Source of the DNA: M3007 sp041392625
Lineage (GTDB): Bacteria; Bacteroidota; Bacteroidia; Chitinophagales; Saprospiraceae
Reading direction: 5' to 3'
Assembly: GCA_041392625.1 (NCBI GenBank)
Contig: JAWKLR010000014.1
Coordinates: forward strand, 1 to 64,000
DNA length: 64,000 nt
A program made the translations under genes and the position numbers. A model generated the notes under the pieces. It did no database searches, was not told where the DNA came from, and saw only the letters and a program-made list of their open reading frames with translations. Shown here in pieces: positions 33,332 to 42,023 of this stretch (positions within the stretch are counted from its first letter, which is position 1; each line of letters opens with the position of its first letter).

Positions 33332-35038
33332 ATGCGCATTTTATTCATCGGCTTATTGGCATTCCTTTCAGGCAATGCATTGCTGGCCCAGGAAAACAAA
33401 TTTGAAAAAGAACTTGAATCGGCAGTTGCTGAATACAAGGACCTTCGAACATTTATCGCCAATATCTCTGATGGGGCCATGACTGCGGCCGACTACGAGC
33501 ACATCAAATCAAAAACCGCCAGTGGCCTGTCAAAACTCAAGCCCATCGTAGAAAGAGGGTCTCGGCAAGAGCAAACTGTTGCAAACTATTTTAAGGCCAA
33601 CCTACAGTACGAGCAGGCAATTGCCGCCGGAAAAAGAGGCCTGCAAGCTGAATCAATCAGCCTCTTTAAGGAAATAAATACCAACATCAATAGTTTTTCC
33701 AGTGACCTGTTTCCACTTGAATACTATTTCGACAACCGGCTGCATATCATCCGTTGGGAAAACTTTGCCCCCATTCAAGCCAGCTTCAACCACACCATGG
33801 CTGCCCACTACTACAAAGCCGGAAACCTGGAAGAGGCACTCCCCTACGCCCGCAAAGCAAAAAACAACCCCTACATCGAACAAAGCCAACTCAGTGCTGC
33901 CGACTATATCGTGGCTGACATCAAGCTTTCAAAGAACGAGCTGGATCAGGAAGCCCTTAATGCTGCTGTCGATGCCTTGGATAATTACATCAACATTGAT
34001 TCCGACGACCGGGATGAATTGATGAGCAAGATACCGGAAGGAACCGCTACCGTCATTCGCAAGACCCTGAGTGCTGAAGCCAGCCTGTCGGATGAAGGCC
34101 GGGTACCAGCCCGGGTAGCCAAACTATACCGGTATGAGAAACTCAATGAACCGTACCTGGAATTTGCGGCCATGGCAATCCGTGACGGATACGATGAAGC
34201 CCGGTTTGCTGAACAAACAGCAGAAGATGCTCTCGCAGCAGGAAATAATGCCGTAGCAAGACTTGCAACAGATAAAATGGCAGAATCTCCAGCAGAAGCG
34301 GATTGCGGTACCTTGCAGACAATTGCCAACAACTACTACAACCTCGGCCTTGCTCAGGAAGCCGAGCGCTTTAAAGATAAGTCTGAAAAATGCCAGGTTC
34401 AGACACAGAAAAAAGAGCGGGCAGCTAACCGGGATGGCGGATTATACTTGGGCACCTACATCGTGCCGCTTTTCAGAAAAAACTGGGGCGTAGTGGGGGC
34501 TATCCAAACCAAAAAGGTGTTGTTTGAAGCCTCTTTTCTGGACATTAGCAACCGCCGCGACAAACTGCGGGACCTTCAATTGAGAAGCATCAACGGAGCC
34601 GACGATGAGCGCATTTACTGGGACGGATACTACGGCCACATCGCGATCAGCAGAATCCGCGGTGGAAGGCCTGGAGGACGCCCCTATGCCGGCATGCTCT
34701 TTGGTTACAACCTGCGCGAGTTTGAAGCATTCGATGCGGAAGTGTTTGATGCCAACGAACAATCACTGGGCATGTCAGAATTTAACCCGGTTGAGAAGCG
34801 CTACATCCTTATGATGAATGGAGGCTTGCACGGCTATGGTCGCTTTTTTGCCTCAGACTTTTTCTTCGGTCTGGGCGGCTCATTCAACACCTTTGATCGG
34901 GGTGGATTGGAAGGCGATAACTTCTCCTACAGCAGTCCAATGTTGAACAGCAGAAAAGCCAACCGGGTAAGCCTGATGGTACGCCTTGGAATTACCATTG
35001 GATTGCAGGTTGGCCCTCGCACATTTAAGAAGAAGTAA
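33332..35038 (+). CDS. secreted/outer-membrane protein with helical repeat and C-terminal beta domain
   Basis: 568 residues. Signal peptide 1-19 (FLSGNALLAQ). Residues about 20-365 are helical and TPR-like (MAAHYYKAGNLEEALPYARKA). Residues from about 370 are rich in aromatic beta strands (GGLYLGTYIVPLFRKNWG, YAGMLFGYNLREFEAFD) and end VRLGITIGLQVGPRTFKKK, resembling a small outer-membrane barrel. TATCTTTA at about 33297 may be its -7 box. I do not recognise the family. A TPR domain joined to a barrel suggests a periplasmic scaffold linked to the outer membrane; this is inference. Confidence 0.65.
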   Translation: MRILFIGLLAFLSGNALLAQENKFEKELESAVAEYKDLRTFIANISDGAMTAADYEHIKSKTASGLSKLKPIVERGSRQEQTVANYFKANLQYEQAIAAGKRGLQAESISLFKEINTNINSFSSDLFPLEYYFDNRLHIIRWENFAPIQASFNHTMAAHYYKAGNLEEALPYARKAKNNPYIEQSQLSAADYIVADIKLSKNELDQEALNAAVDALDNYINIDSDDRDELMSKIPEGTATVIRKTLSAEASLSDEGRVPARVAKLYRYEKLNEPYLEFAAMAIRDGYDEARFAEQTAEDALAAGNNAVARLATDKMAESPAEADCGTLQTIANNYYNLGLAQEAERFKDKSEKCQVQTQKKERAANRDGGLYLGTYIVPLFRKNWGVVGAIQTKKVLFEASFLDISNRRDKLRDLQLRSINGADDERIYWDGYYGHIAISRIRGGRPGGRPYAGMLFGYNLREFEAFDAEVFDANEQSLGMSEFNPVEKRYILMMNGGLHGYGRFFASDFFFGLGGSFNTFDRGGLEGDNFSYSSPMLNSRKANRVSLMVRLGITIGLQVGPRTFKKK

Positions 35039-35057
35039 AGCCTTAGGCCGAGTCTCC

Positions 35058-36080
35058 TTACATCAGGATCTTCATGTCACCTTCCGGCTGTGCCGGCTTA
35101 GGCAAATCGGTTTCATCCAACATTTGCCGAATGTCGATTTCGATCCCTTCTGCCATCGATCGGATCGGCACGTCATTGTATGTGCCTTCAAATGGATTTT
35201 CGCTGTAATCACCAATCATTTCCATCATCCAAAACACCCAGGAAGCAACAATTGAAAACGGTATGGTAATCCAGATCCAATAATCCTGGAGACGATTGGT
35301 AAATACATCCAGCATCCCAAAGGGCAACATCAGGATAAATAAACTAACCAGAAAGTAATTGACCGTTGCATACTGCCTTGGAAACGGGAAATTTTTGATG
35401 CGCTCCGCTTTGCCCTGTAGCCCATAAAACTCGGTGATCAGTTCCTGCATTTGCAGGTGCCTGAAATGTTCCAAATGCCCCGATTGACGCAGTTGCATCA
35501 GGGCTTTGGATTGCTGGCTCATCAGATGAGAAGAACGGTTCCCCTTACTCATGACATATTGATATTCCTCTTCGGAAATGTACTCCTTCAACTTCTCCAT
35601 CCAGGATTCTTTGTACGCCGTATCAAAATAGGCCCGAAAGTCCTTGGCTTGTTTTTCCTGATGCTCCCAATCTTTCATTTTTCTCAACTCCATGGATAGG
35701 GCATGAAGCCAGGCTACATGTCGGTGCACAAGCCCTTTTCGCATTTCATACAACTGGCTCTCACTCAACTGGTGTGCGGCCTCGTCGTTGTTCACATAAT
35801 CCCGGGCCATAACCGCAAAGGAACGCGAGGCGTTTACGATACCACCCCATATTTTTCTGGCCTCCCACAAGCGTTCATAGGAGGAATTGTTTTTAAAGCC
35901 CAGATAAAATGCCACAGCAATACCAATGAGCGAAATGGGTTGCCAGGGAATAAGAATCCATTCCCAACCAGTGATAAAATACAGAATTACGATGAGGCTG
36001 TCGTAAAAAAGAAAAAACAGAATAGGTCGTATCGACCACTTGAGTGTTTGAAAAAGGGTATATCGTCTTCCGGATTGCAT
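35058..36080 (-). CDS. bestrophin-like ion channel
   Basis: 340 residues. The N-terminus (QTLKWSIRPILFFLFYDSLI), FYLGFKNNSSYERLWEARKI and FGMLDVF are classical bacterial bestrophin patterns. GDYSENPFEGTYNDVPI near 293-309 is the acidic cytoplasmic segment conserved in the family. Four TM helices are expected, assembling as pentamers. Bacterial members conduct cations or anions; selectivity cannot be read here. It is convergent with the TPR-barrel gene, 19 nt apart. Confidence 0.85.
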   Translation of the reverse strand: MQSGRRYTLFQTLKWSIRPILFFLFYDSLIVILYFITGWEWILIPWQPISLIGIAVAFYLGFKNNSSYERLWEARKIWGGIVNASRSFAVMARDYVNNDEAAHQLSESQLYEMRKGLVHRHVAWLHALSMELRKMKDWEHQEKQAKDFRAYFDTAYKESWMEKLKEYISEEEYQYVMSKGNRSSHLMSQQSKALMQLRQSGHLEHFRHLQMQELITEFYGLQGKAERIKNFPFPRQYATVNYFLVSLFILMLPFGMLDVFTNRLQDYWIWITIPFSIVASWVFWMMEMIGDYSENPFEGTYNDVPIRSMAEGIEIDIRQMLDETDLPKPAQPEGDMKILM

Positions 36081-36419
36081 GACAGAGGTGTTTGTTTGAA
36101 CGGGTTGAACAGAAGTCTTGAATATAAAGTTGCGTTATCAAACCGAGTAGGACTCAATAATAATCAAATATACCCAATTCAAAGAGCAATTTGATTTATG
36201 CATAACCAGGTTAAACTGTTCGCACACATGAGACCGGGCTGTTTTAGACAACCATGAGCCTTTTTTCAGGAATGCCGTTTTTGCCCAATCTCTTAAAAAT
36301 AAAAGGCTGCTACTACTCAAATTTAACTAATTTGTGCGCTGGTACTTGCTGGATGCAGAAAGTTTACCGAATGACCCCGGGATACATTTATTTGCGTTCA
36401 AAACCATAGCGAAAACATC
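36081..36419. other. intergenic region between divergent bestrophin and hybrid kinase genes
   Basis: 339 nt, no gene, no convincing hairpin or promoter box. It must hold the promoters of both divergent genes. Confidence 0.6.
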
Positions 36420-39400
36420 TTGTCGCCTACAAATTTTAAATTGAAATTCTGCCCTCGTCTTTGGTACCTCCTGCTTCTGGTTTGGATGATACCTGCTCAA
36501 TTGGTGGCACAAATGAATAGCATCGAGCTCTTTACCACCGCAGATGGTTTGAGTGGTAAACGAACGATCATTCTCCAACAAGATCACCTGGGTTTTATCT
36601 GGCTTGTCAACGACAACAAACTTCACAGATACGATGGACATACATTTCTGGTATACCCTGGTGTACCGGATGCCCTTCAGGATCGGATCAACGCAACAGA
36701 ATTAAAAAACCTGCGTCCCTACCAGGATTCCTTGCTTTTGTTTTTAACACTGGACAAAGCCTTTACATTTAACCCCTGCAATGGATCTTGGAAAGACTTT
36801 GATTTCCCTAAAGTAAATGGAAGCACCTATGAACTCCGGCATTCTCTCCAACTCTCTGAATCCTCAGTTTATTGCTTGATGCAAAAACAAGGAAACCCAT
36901 TAAAAAAAGCGTTCTGTTACCTAAATGATGGTGAATTTAGCCCCCCCGTCAGTTTGGATAAACATGAACAAAAACTGAAACGCTTCAAAAACAGCCTCGC
37001 TGCCCCAAACGGTGACATCTACCAGTTTACACCAGACACCCTATGGGGCTTTGATAGTTCAGGTAAACTTACTTCCCAAATTGCCTTACCAAAACGGTTT
37101 GCCGGACAAACAACATATGCTGTAAATTTTGATCGGGACGGACAGCTGATTGCCCAAGCAAACAGCCAGTTGTTTATTTATAATTTTAGTACTAAATCTT
37201 GGGGAGACCACCCGTTCAATCGGTTTGTTTCCCGCAATCAATTTCCTATATATCATTTTAAAGTTCTTAGGGATGGAAGCATCTGGGCTGGAGGCCTGGA
37301 TGGAATGTTGATGAATTACTCGCCAGACCTGGATACGGTATTTGATTTTAAGTCCAACCTGAAAGAACTTGCCCCGTACAACTTCTACATCGGAGGGATA
37401 TTTGAAGACCGAAATGGTACACTTTGGATAGACATTCAGATGGGGCTCCTGAAAATTAATCCAAATGCAAATTCATTTGACACCTATTTTTCCAATAAAG
37501 GAAATGATACAAATCAATTCAGTTTCAGAGGAATCACTGAAAGTCCTGAGGGCATCATCTATGCCAGCTATTACATAGGAGGGGCAACGATTGACCCAAA
37601 AACAAAGCAAGCCCGAAGCGAACAGTTTCCTGTAAAAATGCCCTTTGGGGTCTATATGGATGGCCACAACCTGTGGTTGAATAACGGAGAATATTGGGAT
37701 ATCCGGGAAAAAAAGCTCCACACAATTAATAGGTCCATTACAAAGGCAGTTTGGGACACAGGGCTTTTTACAAAAGATAAAAAGGGCACCCTGTGGTGGA
37801 TTTCCTTTCCAAAGCTATTTTACCTGAAAGAGACTAATTCTGGTCTTGAATGGGAAGAGTTTTTGCAGGTGGATGCCCACCTCCCCCCCGCAATAGATGC
37901 ATTTCATGCCGGACAACAAAGTGGCCGCTTGTGGTTTGGTGTTGGGGGAAAATTGATGGCAGTTAGTCCTCCATCCCCAAATATTTCATCATGGGATTTT
38001 AAGCAACTTGGTTATCCAGTGCAGAAAATCATGGCCCTCGAAGAAGACAAAAAAGGGGCCTTATGGATTGGAACCGATATTGGGCTAATATCCTTTGACC
38101 CTCAAACTTCAGTTGTTAAACTGTTTACTGAAAAGGATGGACTCGCCAACAGCCAGGTGTGTGGAATGCTGTCAGAAGGTGATTCCTGCTTGTGGCTCAG
38201 CACGAACAATGGACTTTCCCGTTTTGATATCAGGACCAGCCAATTTATCAACTTCTACAAAGAGGACGGGCTTACCAGTAATGAGTTCAACAGGGCTTCG
38301 AGTTTTAAAGCAAAAGACGGCCGAATGTTCTTTGGAGGCATTAAAGGAATCAATGCCTTTTTCCCGGACCAACTCATGCAAGCCCACCATCAACAAACGG
38401 CAGATGCAAACCTGGTTCTAAGTTTCTTTGAGCATGTCGACGCAAAACGAGACACATTTGTAAAAGAAATCCATTTCTCTCAAAACCCGACGATTCATCT
38501 GTACTCCCGGGATCGTTCGTTTACCTTCGAGTTTGCGCTGACAAATTTTGCAAACCCGAAAGCCATACGCTATAGTTACCAGATGTCGGGATACGAAGAA
38601 TCCTGGTCATTACCCTCCCAATTTAATTTTGCCCGATACAGCAGTTTGCCAAGCGGCACCTACACCTTTCGCGTGAAGGCACAGGATTTTAAAGGCAACT
38701 GGCACCCCAAAATGTTGGAAGTCACCGTTATTATGCATCCCCCCTGGTGGGCGCGCTGGTGGGCTTACCTCTTGTATTGTTTGATTTTGGGTTCAATCCT
38801 GTTGATCTTCCGCAGATATGAATTGAGCAGAAAAGCCCTGGAAACAAACCTGCGCATTGAGCACATGGAAGCCACCAAGCTGAAGGAGTTAGACCATTTC
38901 AAAAGTCAGTTATACACCAATCTTACACACGAGTTCCGAACCCCATTGACTGTCATTCTCGGAATGACCAAACAAATCAAGGAAAATCCGCAAAAACACC
39001 TGGGCGAAGGACTGCAACTGATAGAGTCCAACAGCCTAAGCTTGCTCAACCTGATTAATCAACTACTGGATTTATCCAAACTGGAAAACCAGTCCTTCCA
39101 ACTCCATCCGTTTCAGGGCGATATTGTACAATACTTGCGCTATGTTGTAGAGTCATTTCAAACCTATGCAAACGGACAAAACCTATCCCTTCGGTTTGTC
39201 TCAGGAACGGAATCATTTTTGATGGACTTTGATCCGGAAGCACTTAAACAGGTGGCTACTAACCTCCTCTCAAATGCGATTAAATTTACTCCTTCCGGGG
39301 GCGAAATCCTGGTGCGTACCTACCTAAAAGAAAATCAGTTTGGCCTGGATGTATCGGACACTGGCATTGGTATCGAGGCGGATAAACTGCCGCATATTTT

Positions 39401-40454
39401 TGATCGTTTTTACCAGGCAGACTCATCGCATACTCGAAAAATAGGGGGAACAGGAATAGGCCTGGCACATACGCGTCAACTCATCCGGGTAATGAACGGG
39501 AGCATCCAGGTAGAAAGCGAGCCAGGCAGCGGCACCTGCGTTTCAATCAGCCTGCCTATCCAAAACAAAGAACAGCCCCTTCCACAGGAATTCTCCCCTG
39601 AACCCTTTTATCCAAAACCAGTCCCCCAAAATGAGCCAGTAATATATACCAACCATGCGGACGCATTTGGAAATGGGAACGGCCAGGATCGACCAAGCAT
39701 ATTGATTATTGAAGACAATCCCGATGTAGTTATTTACCTGAAGTCCTGCCTTGATGAACTCTACGAAATTGATGTGGCACTCAATGGAGAAATAGGAGTC
39801 GAAAAAGCAATTCAACACATCCCGGATTTAATCATTAGTGACCTTATGATGCCGGGGAAAGACGGATTTGAAGTCTGTGCAGAACTGAAGCAAGATATCC
39901 GTACCAGCCATATTCCGATTATCCTCCTGACTGCTAAAGCGACGAAGCCAGCGCGAATCAGTGGTCTGCGCCATGGAGCAGATGCATACCTGATCAAACC
40001 TTTTGACAAAGAAGAGCTGTTGGTGCGGTTAGAAATGTTGATAAAAAAACAACAAAGCATTATCCAATACCTTTCAAGCCGACATGCACAATCATTTAAC
40101 TCCGAACATCCGGCAACAGGTGATGCCATCCTGAAAGAAGAAGAGGCGTTTATTCAAAAGGTAACATCCATCGTTGCTGAGAATTTTGGCGACGAAGATT
40201 TTGTCCTGCCGCAACTCTGTCAAAAAGTTGGCATGAGCAGGTCGCAACTATTTAGAAAAATGAAGGCACTCATGGGCACTTCGCCTTCCGAATTTATTCG
40301 ATCCTATCGCTTAAGTCACGCCAAAAAACTCCTTGAGACCGGAAACATCACTGTCTCCGAAGCGGCGTGGCAGGTTGGTTATAAAGACCTGGCGCATTTT
40401 TCAAAATCGTATCAGGAAAAATTCGGGTTCCCACCAAGAACAACCCACAAGTAA
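36420..40454 (+). CDS. hybrid two-component system protein (propeller sensor, histidine kinase, receiver, AraC output)
   Basis: 1344 residues, starting at a TTG (36420); a later ATG would cut the signal peptide (WYLLLLVWMIPAQLVAQ), and a second TTG at 36441 is an alternative. Periplasmic two-component propeller repeats cover about 35-690 (GLSGKRTIILQQDHLGFIWL, DRNGTLWIDIQMG, GALWIGTDIGLISFD), then a Y_Y_Y domain and one TM helix near 780-800. The kinase has LTHEFRTPLTVILGM with His837, and ATP-binding LLSNAIKFTPSGG and GTGIGLAHT. The receiver has Asp1141 in ISDLMMPG. An AraC HTH closes it (VGMSRSQLFRKMKALMGTSP). Such proteins sense an extracellular ligand, often a glycan, and switch neighbouring genes; here the nearest candidates are the pore-forming cassette and the bestrophin. 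Confidence 0.93.
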   Translation: MSPTNFKLKFCPRLWYLLLLVWMIPAQLVAQMNSIELFTTADGLSGKRTIILQQDHLGFIWLVNDNKLHRYDGHTFLVYPGVPDALQDRINATELKNLRPYQDSLLLFLTLDKAFTFNPCNGSWKDFDFPKVNGSTYELRHSLQLSESSVYCLMQKQGNPLKKAFCYLNDGEFSPPVSLDKHEQKLKRFKNSLAAPNGDIYQFTPDTLWGFDSSGKLTSQIALPKRFAGQTTYAVNFDRDGQLIAQANSQLFIYNFSTKSWGDHPFNRFVSRNQFPIYHFKVLRDGSIWAGGLDGMLMNYSPDLDTVFDFKSNLKELAPYNFYIGGIFEDRNGTLWIDIQMGLLKINPNANSFDTYFSNKGNDTNQFSFRGITESPEGIIYASYYIGGATIDPKTKQARSEQFPVKMPFGVYMDGHNLWLNNGEYWDIREKKLHTINRSITKAVWDTGLFTKDKKGTLWWISFPKLFYLKETNSGLEWEEFLQVDAHLPPAIDAFHAGQQSGRLWFGVGGKLMAVSPPSPNISSWDFKQLGYPVQKIMALEEDKKGALWIGTDIGLISFDPQTSVVKLFTEKDGLANSQVCGMLSEGDSCLWLSTNNGLSRFDIRTSQFINFYKEDGLTSNEFNRASSFKAKDGRMFFGGIKGINAFFPDQLMQAHHQQTADANLVLSFFEHVDAKRDTFVKEIHFSQNPTIHLYSRDRSFTFEFALTNFANPKAIRYSYQMSGYEESWSLPSQFNFARYSSLPSGTYTFRVKAQDFKGNWHPKMLEVTVIMHPPWWARWWAYLLYCLILGSILLIFRRYELSRKALETNLRIEHMEATKLKELDHFKSQLYTNLTHEFRTPLTVILGMTKQIKENPQKHLGEGLQLIESNSLSLLNLINQLLDLSKLENQSFQLHPFQGDIVQYLRYVVESFQTYANGQNLSLRFVSGTESFLMDFDPEALKQVATNLLSNAIKFTPSGGEILVRTYLKENQFGLDVSDTGIGIEADKLPHIFDRFYQADSSHTRKIGGTGIGLAHTRQLIRVMNGSIQVESEPGSGTCVSISLPIQNKEQPLPQEFSPEPFYPKPVPQNEPVIYTNHADAFGNGNGQDRPSILIIEDNPDVVIYLKSCLDELYEIDVALNGEIGVEKAIQHIPDLIISDLMMPGKDGFEVCAELKQDIRTSHIPIILLTAKATKPARISGLRHGADAYLIKPFDKEELLVRLEMLIKKQQSIIQYLSSRHAQSFNSEHPATGDAILKEEEAFIQKVTSIVAENFGDEDFVLPQLCQKVGMSRSQLFRKMKALMGTSPSEFIRSYRLSHAKKLLETGNITVSEAAWQVGYKDLAHFSKSYQEKFGFPPRTTHK

Positions 40455-40626
40455 CTGATTTTCAAAATTTTATATCATTTGTCAATTCGTCACATGCAAC
40501 GGATTGACAAATATTGCTTTGCATTTTACAACGATAATGCAAGTTGTTGGGACGTGTAGACAAGGCATCTTGGGTATGCAGGGGACACCTTTGCAACATC
40601 ACTAATTCATTAAAACATTTTTTATT

Positions 40627-40956
40627 ATGCCTATTACAAAAGTTGGAAAAATCAGCCTTAAAAATTCCGGAGGCTTTGTAGCAAAAATGCAACTCGCTTA
40701 CATCAACGACGATGGAGAAAAAGTCTACACAGGAAAATCAGGTGATGTCACGCTTGGCTTTACAAAGGAGGTTGACCCAGGAGACATGGGAGTTCCTACC
40801 GGATCAAACATTTACCTCAAAGCCATTGTCGTTGCTGGATTCGACAAGGAGGCCAACAAAATGTTCGTGTACGAGAAGGGCAATACCACCGTTGCAAAAT
40901 TCATGATCAGCGGAACCACCCTGAGCAACGATATGGGCTTCCTTGGAACGGAATAA
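40627..40956 (+). CDS. small all-beta protein preceding a pore-forming protein gene
   Basis: 109 residues, no signal peptide. The pattern ISLKNSGGFVAKMQLAYIND, VTLGFTKEVDPGD, IYLKAIVVAG is that of a small beta sandwich, and the NSGGFVA...Y signature recalls the membrane-binding sandwich at the end of thiol-activated cytolysins and some fungal proteins. It lies 101 nt before the aerolysin-like gene on the same strand with no terminator between. A role as partner, receptor-binding part or inhibitor of the pore former is possible; the sequence does not decide. Start at ATG 40627. Confidence 0.6.
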   Translation: MPITKVGKISLKNSGGFVAKMQLAYINDDGEKVYTGKSGDVTLGFTKEVDPGDMGVPTGSNIYLKAIVVAGFDKEANKMFVYEKGNTTVAKFMISGTTLSNDMGFLGTE

Positions 40957-41057
40957 AACCCTACACCTCCTCCTAAGGAACTGTACGCACCTTGCCAAAA
41001 CGAGGTGCGTACAAATCCAGCAACTTGTTCTTCAAAAGATTTAAAAATCAAACCTAT

Positions 41058-41918
41058 ATGTCAACGAAATTAAGTTATCTAAAATACCAGGATTTAGCAG
41101 GAATTCTTTCTGACGCCTGGCAAAACCAATTGGGCACCGAAATGGACCCTGCAGATGGTCAGTGGTTTTCAAATGGCCCACAAAACAACGGAGGGCTCTA
41201 TGGAAACCTGCAAGACAAACTGAACACAGAAGTCATCTTTACCAAAACGGGCAATGAAGTCCGGCTAAATAAAACACCACAAGTTGCCGACTCAGCCATA
41301 CTGGATAACCGGGATGGCAAATCGCCAACAGGAAGTTTCAATCTGTCGAAGGCCAAAAGCACCATCTCTGCAAGCTCAAAAACCGAGACAACCTCACTCC
41401 TGACCAGCGCCGGGGTCTCTGTTGAAGGTGAAGGTGGTATCCCATTTTTTGGAAAGGTAAAAACCACGGTCAGTTTCAGGGTAGATGTTGGGCAAACATG
41501 GTCCAATTCCAGCAGCCAGTCCAACGGCCAGACAACTACCTCCCAGCTAAGCGTCGATATGAATGTGCCAGCAGGAAAGGTGTACAAAACCATCCTGACC
41601 TACGACGAAGCTGAAATTGAAATGCCTTACGAGTGCAGAATTATTTTGAAGGGCAATTCTGTTGCAAACTTCAGATCAAAGGTAAACGGTAAAAATGTGC
41701 ATACCGCAACTGCCGGCGAACTCTGCAAATGGATCAATGAGTACAATTCCGCGGGGGAAGACTCTCACCGATTCCGTCAGGACCCGGACAATCCCGACCA
41801 GGGATATGTTTCCATCAAAGGCGTGTTGAAAGCCAAACAAAATGGCAATTACCTCGCACGAACAGAAGATGTGACAGACAGCCTCAAACCACAGGTCATC
41901 GAGACAAAAGCGGTTTAA
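41058..41918 (+). CDS. probable aerolysin-like (ETX/MTX2-type) beta-pore-forming protein
   Basis: 286 residues from ATG 41058; an open frame from 40992 adds a basic, unlike segment. The first half includes SYLKYQDLAGILSDAWQNQ. Around residues 90-200 lie long Ser/Thr-rich amphipathic strands (KSTISASSKTETTSLLTSAG, FRVDVGQTWSNSSSQSNGQT), then LSVDMNVPAGKVYKTIL and EMPYECRIILKG. This order, with a Ser/Thr-rich insertion hairpin followed by VPxxK and a strand ending in a Tyr/Gly step, is the hallmark of the ETX/MTX2 and aerolysin fold. No signal peptide is seen, as in several relatives released by lysis. Its terminator lies 11 nt after the stop. Confirming the fold needs a profile or structure comparison. 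Confidence 0.6.
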   Translation: MSTKLSYLKYQDLAGILSDAWQNQLGTEMDPADGQWFSNGPQNNGGLYGNLQDKLNTEVIFTKTGNEVRLNKTPQVADSAILDNRDGKSPTGSFNLSKAKSTISASSKTETTSLLTSAGVSVEGEGGIPFFGKVKTTVSFRVDVGQTWSNSSSQSNGQTTTSQLSVDMNVPAGKVYKTILTYDEAEIEMPYECRIILKGNSVANFRSKVNGKNVHTATAGELCKWINEYNSAGEDSHRFRQDPDNPDQGYVSIKGVLKAKQNGNYLARTEDVTDSLKPQVIETKAV

Positions 41919-41929
41919 AGCCCACCCGT

Positions 41930-41959
41930 GTATGCAGTCGAAACCGGCTGCATACACCC
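41930..41959 (+). terminator. hairpin after the pore-forming gene
   Basis: GTGTATGCAG and CTGCATACAC perfect 10-bp arms with a 10-nt loop, followed by CCTTTGCTTTC. It separates the cassette from the MscS gene. Confidence 0.7.
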
Positions 41960-42023
41960 TTTGCTTTCCCTACCCGACACAAGCTGTCTGGATCAATTTC
42001 AAACATCAATTCAAACTGCACCA

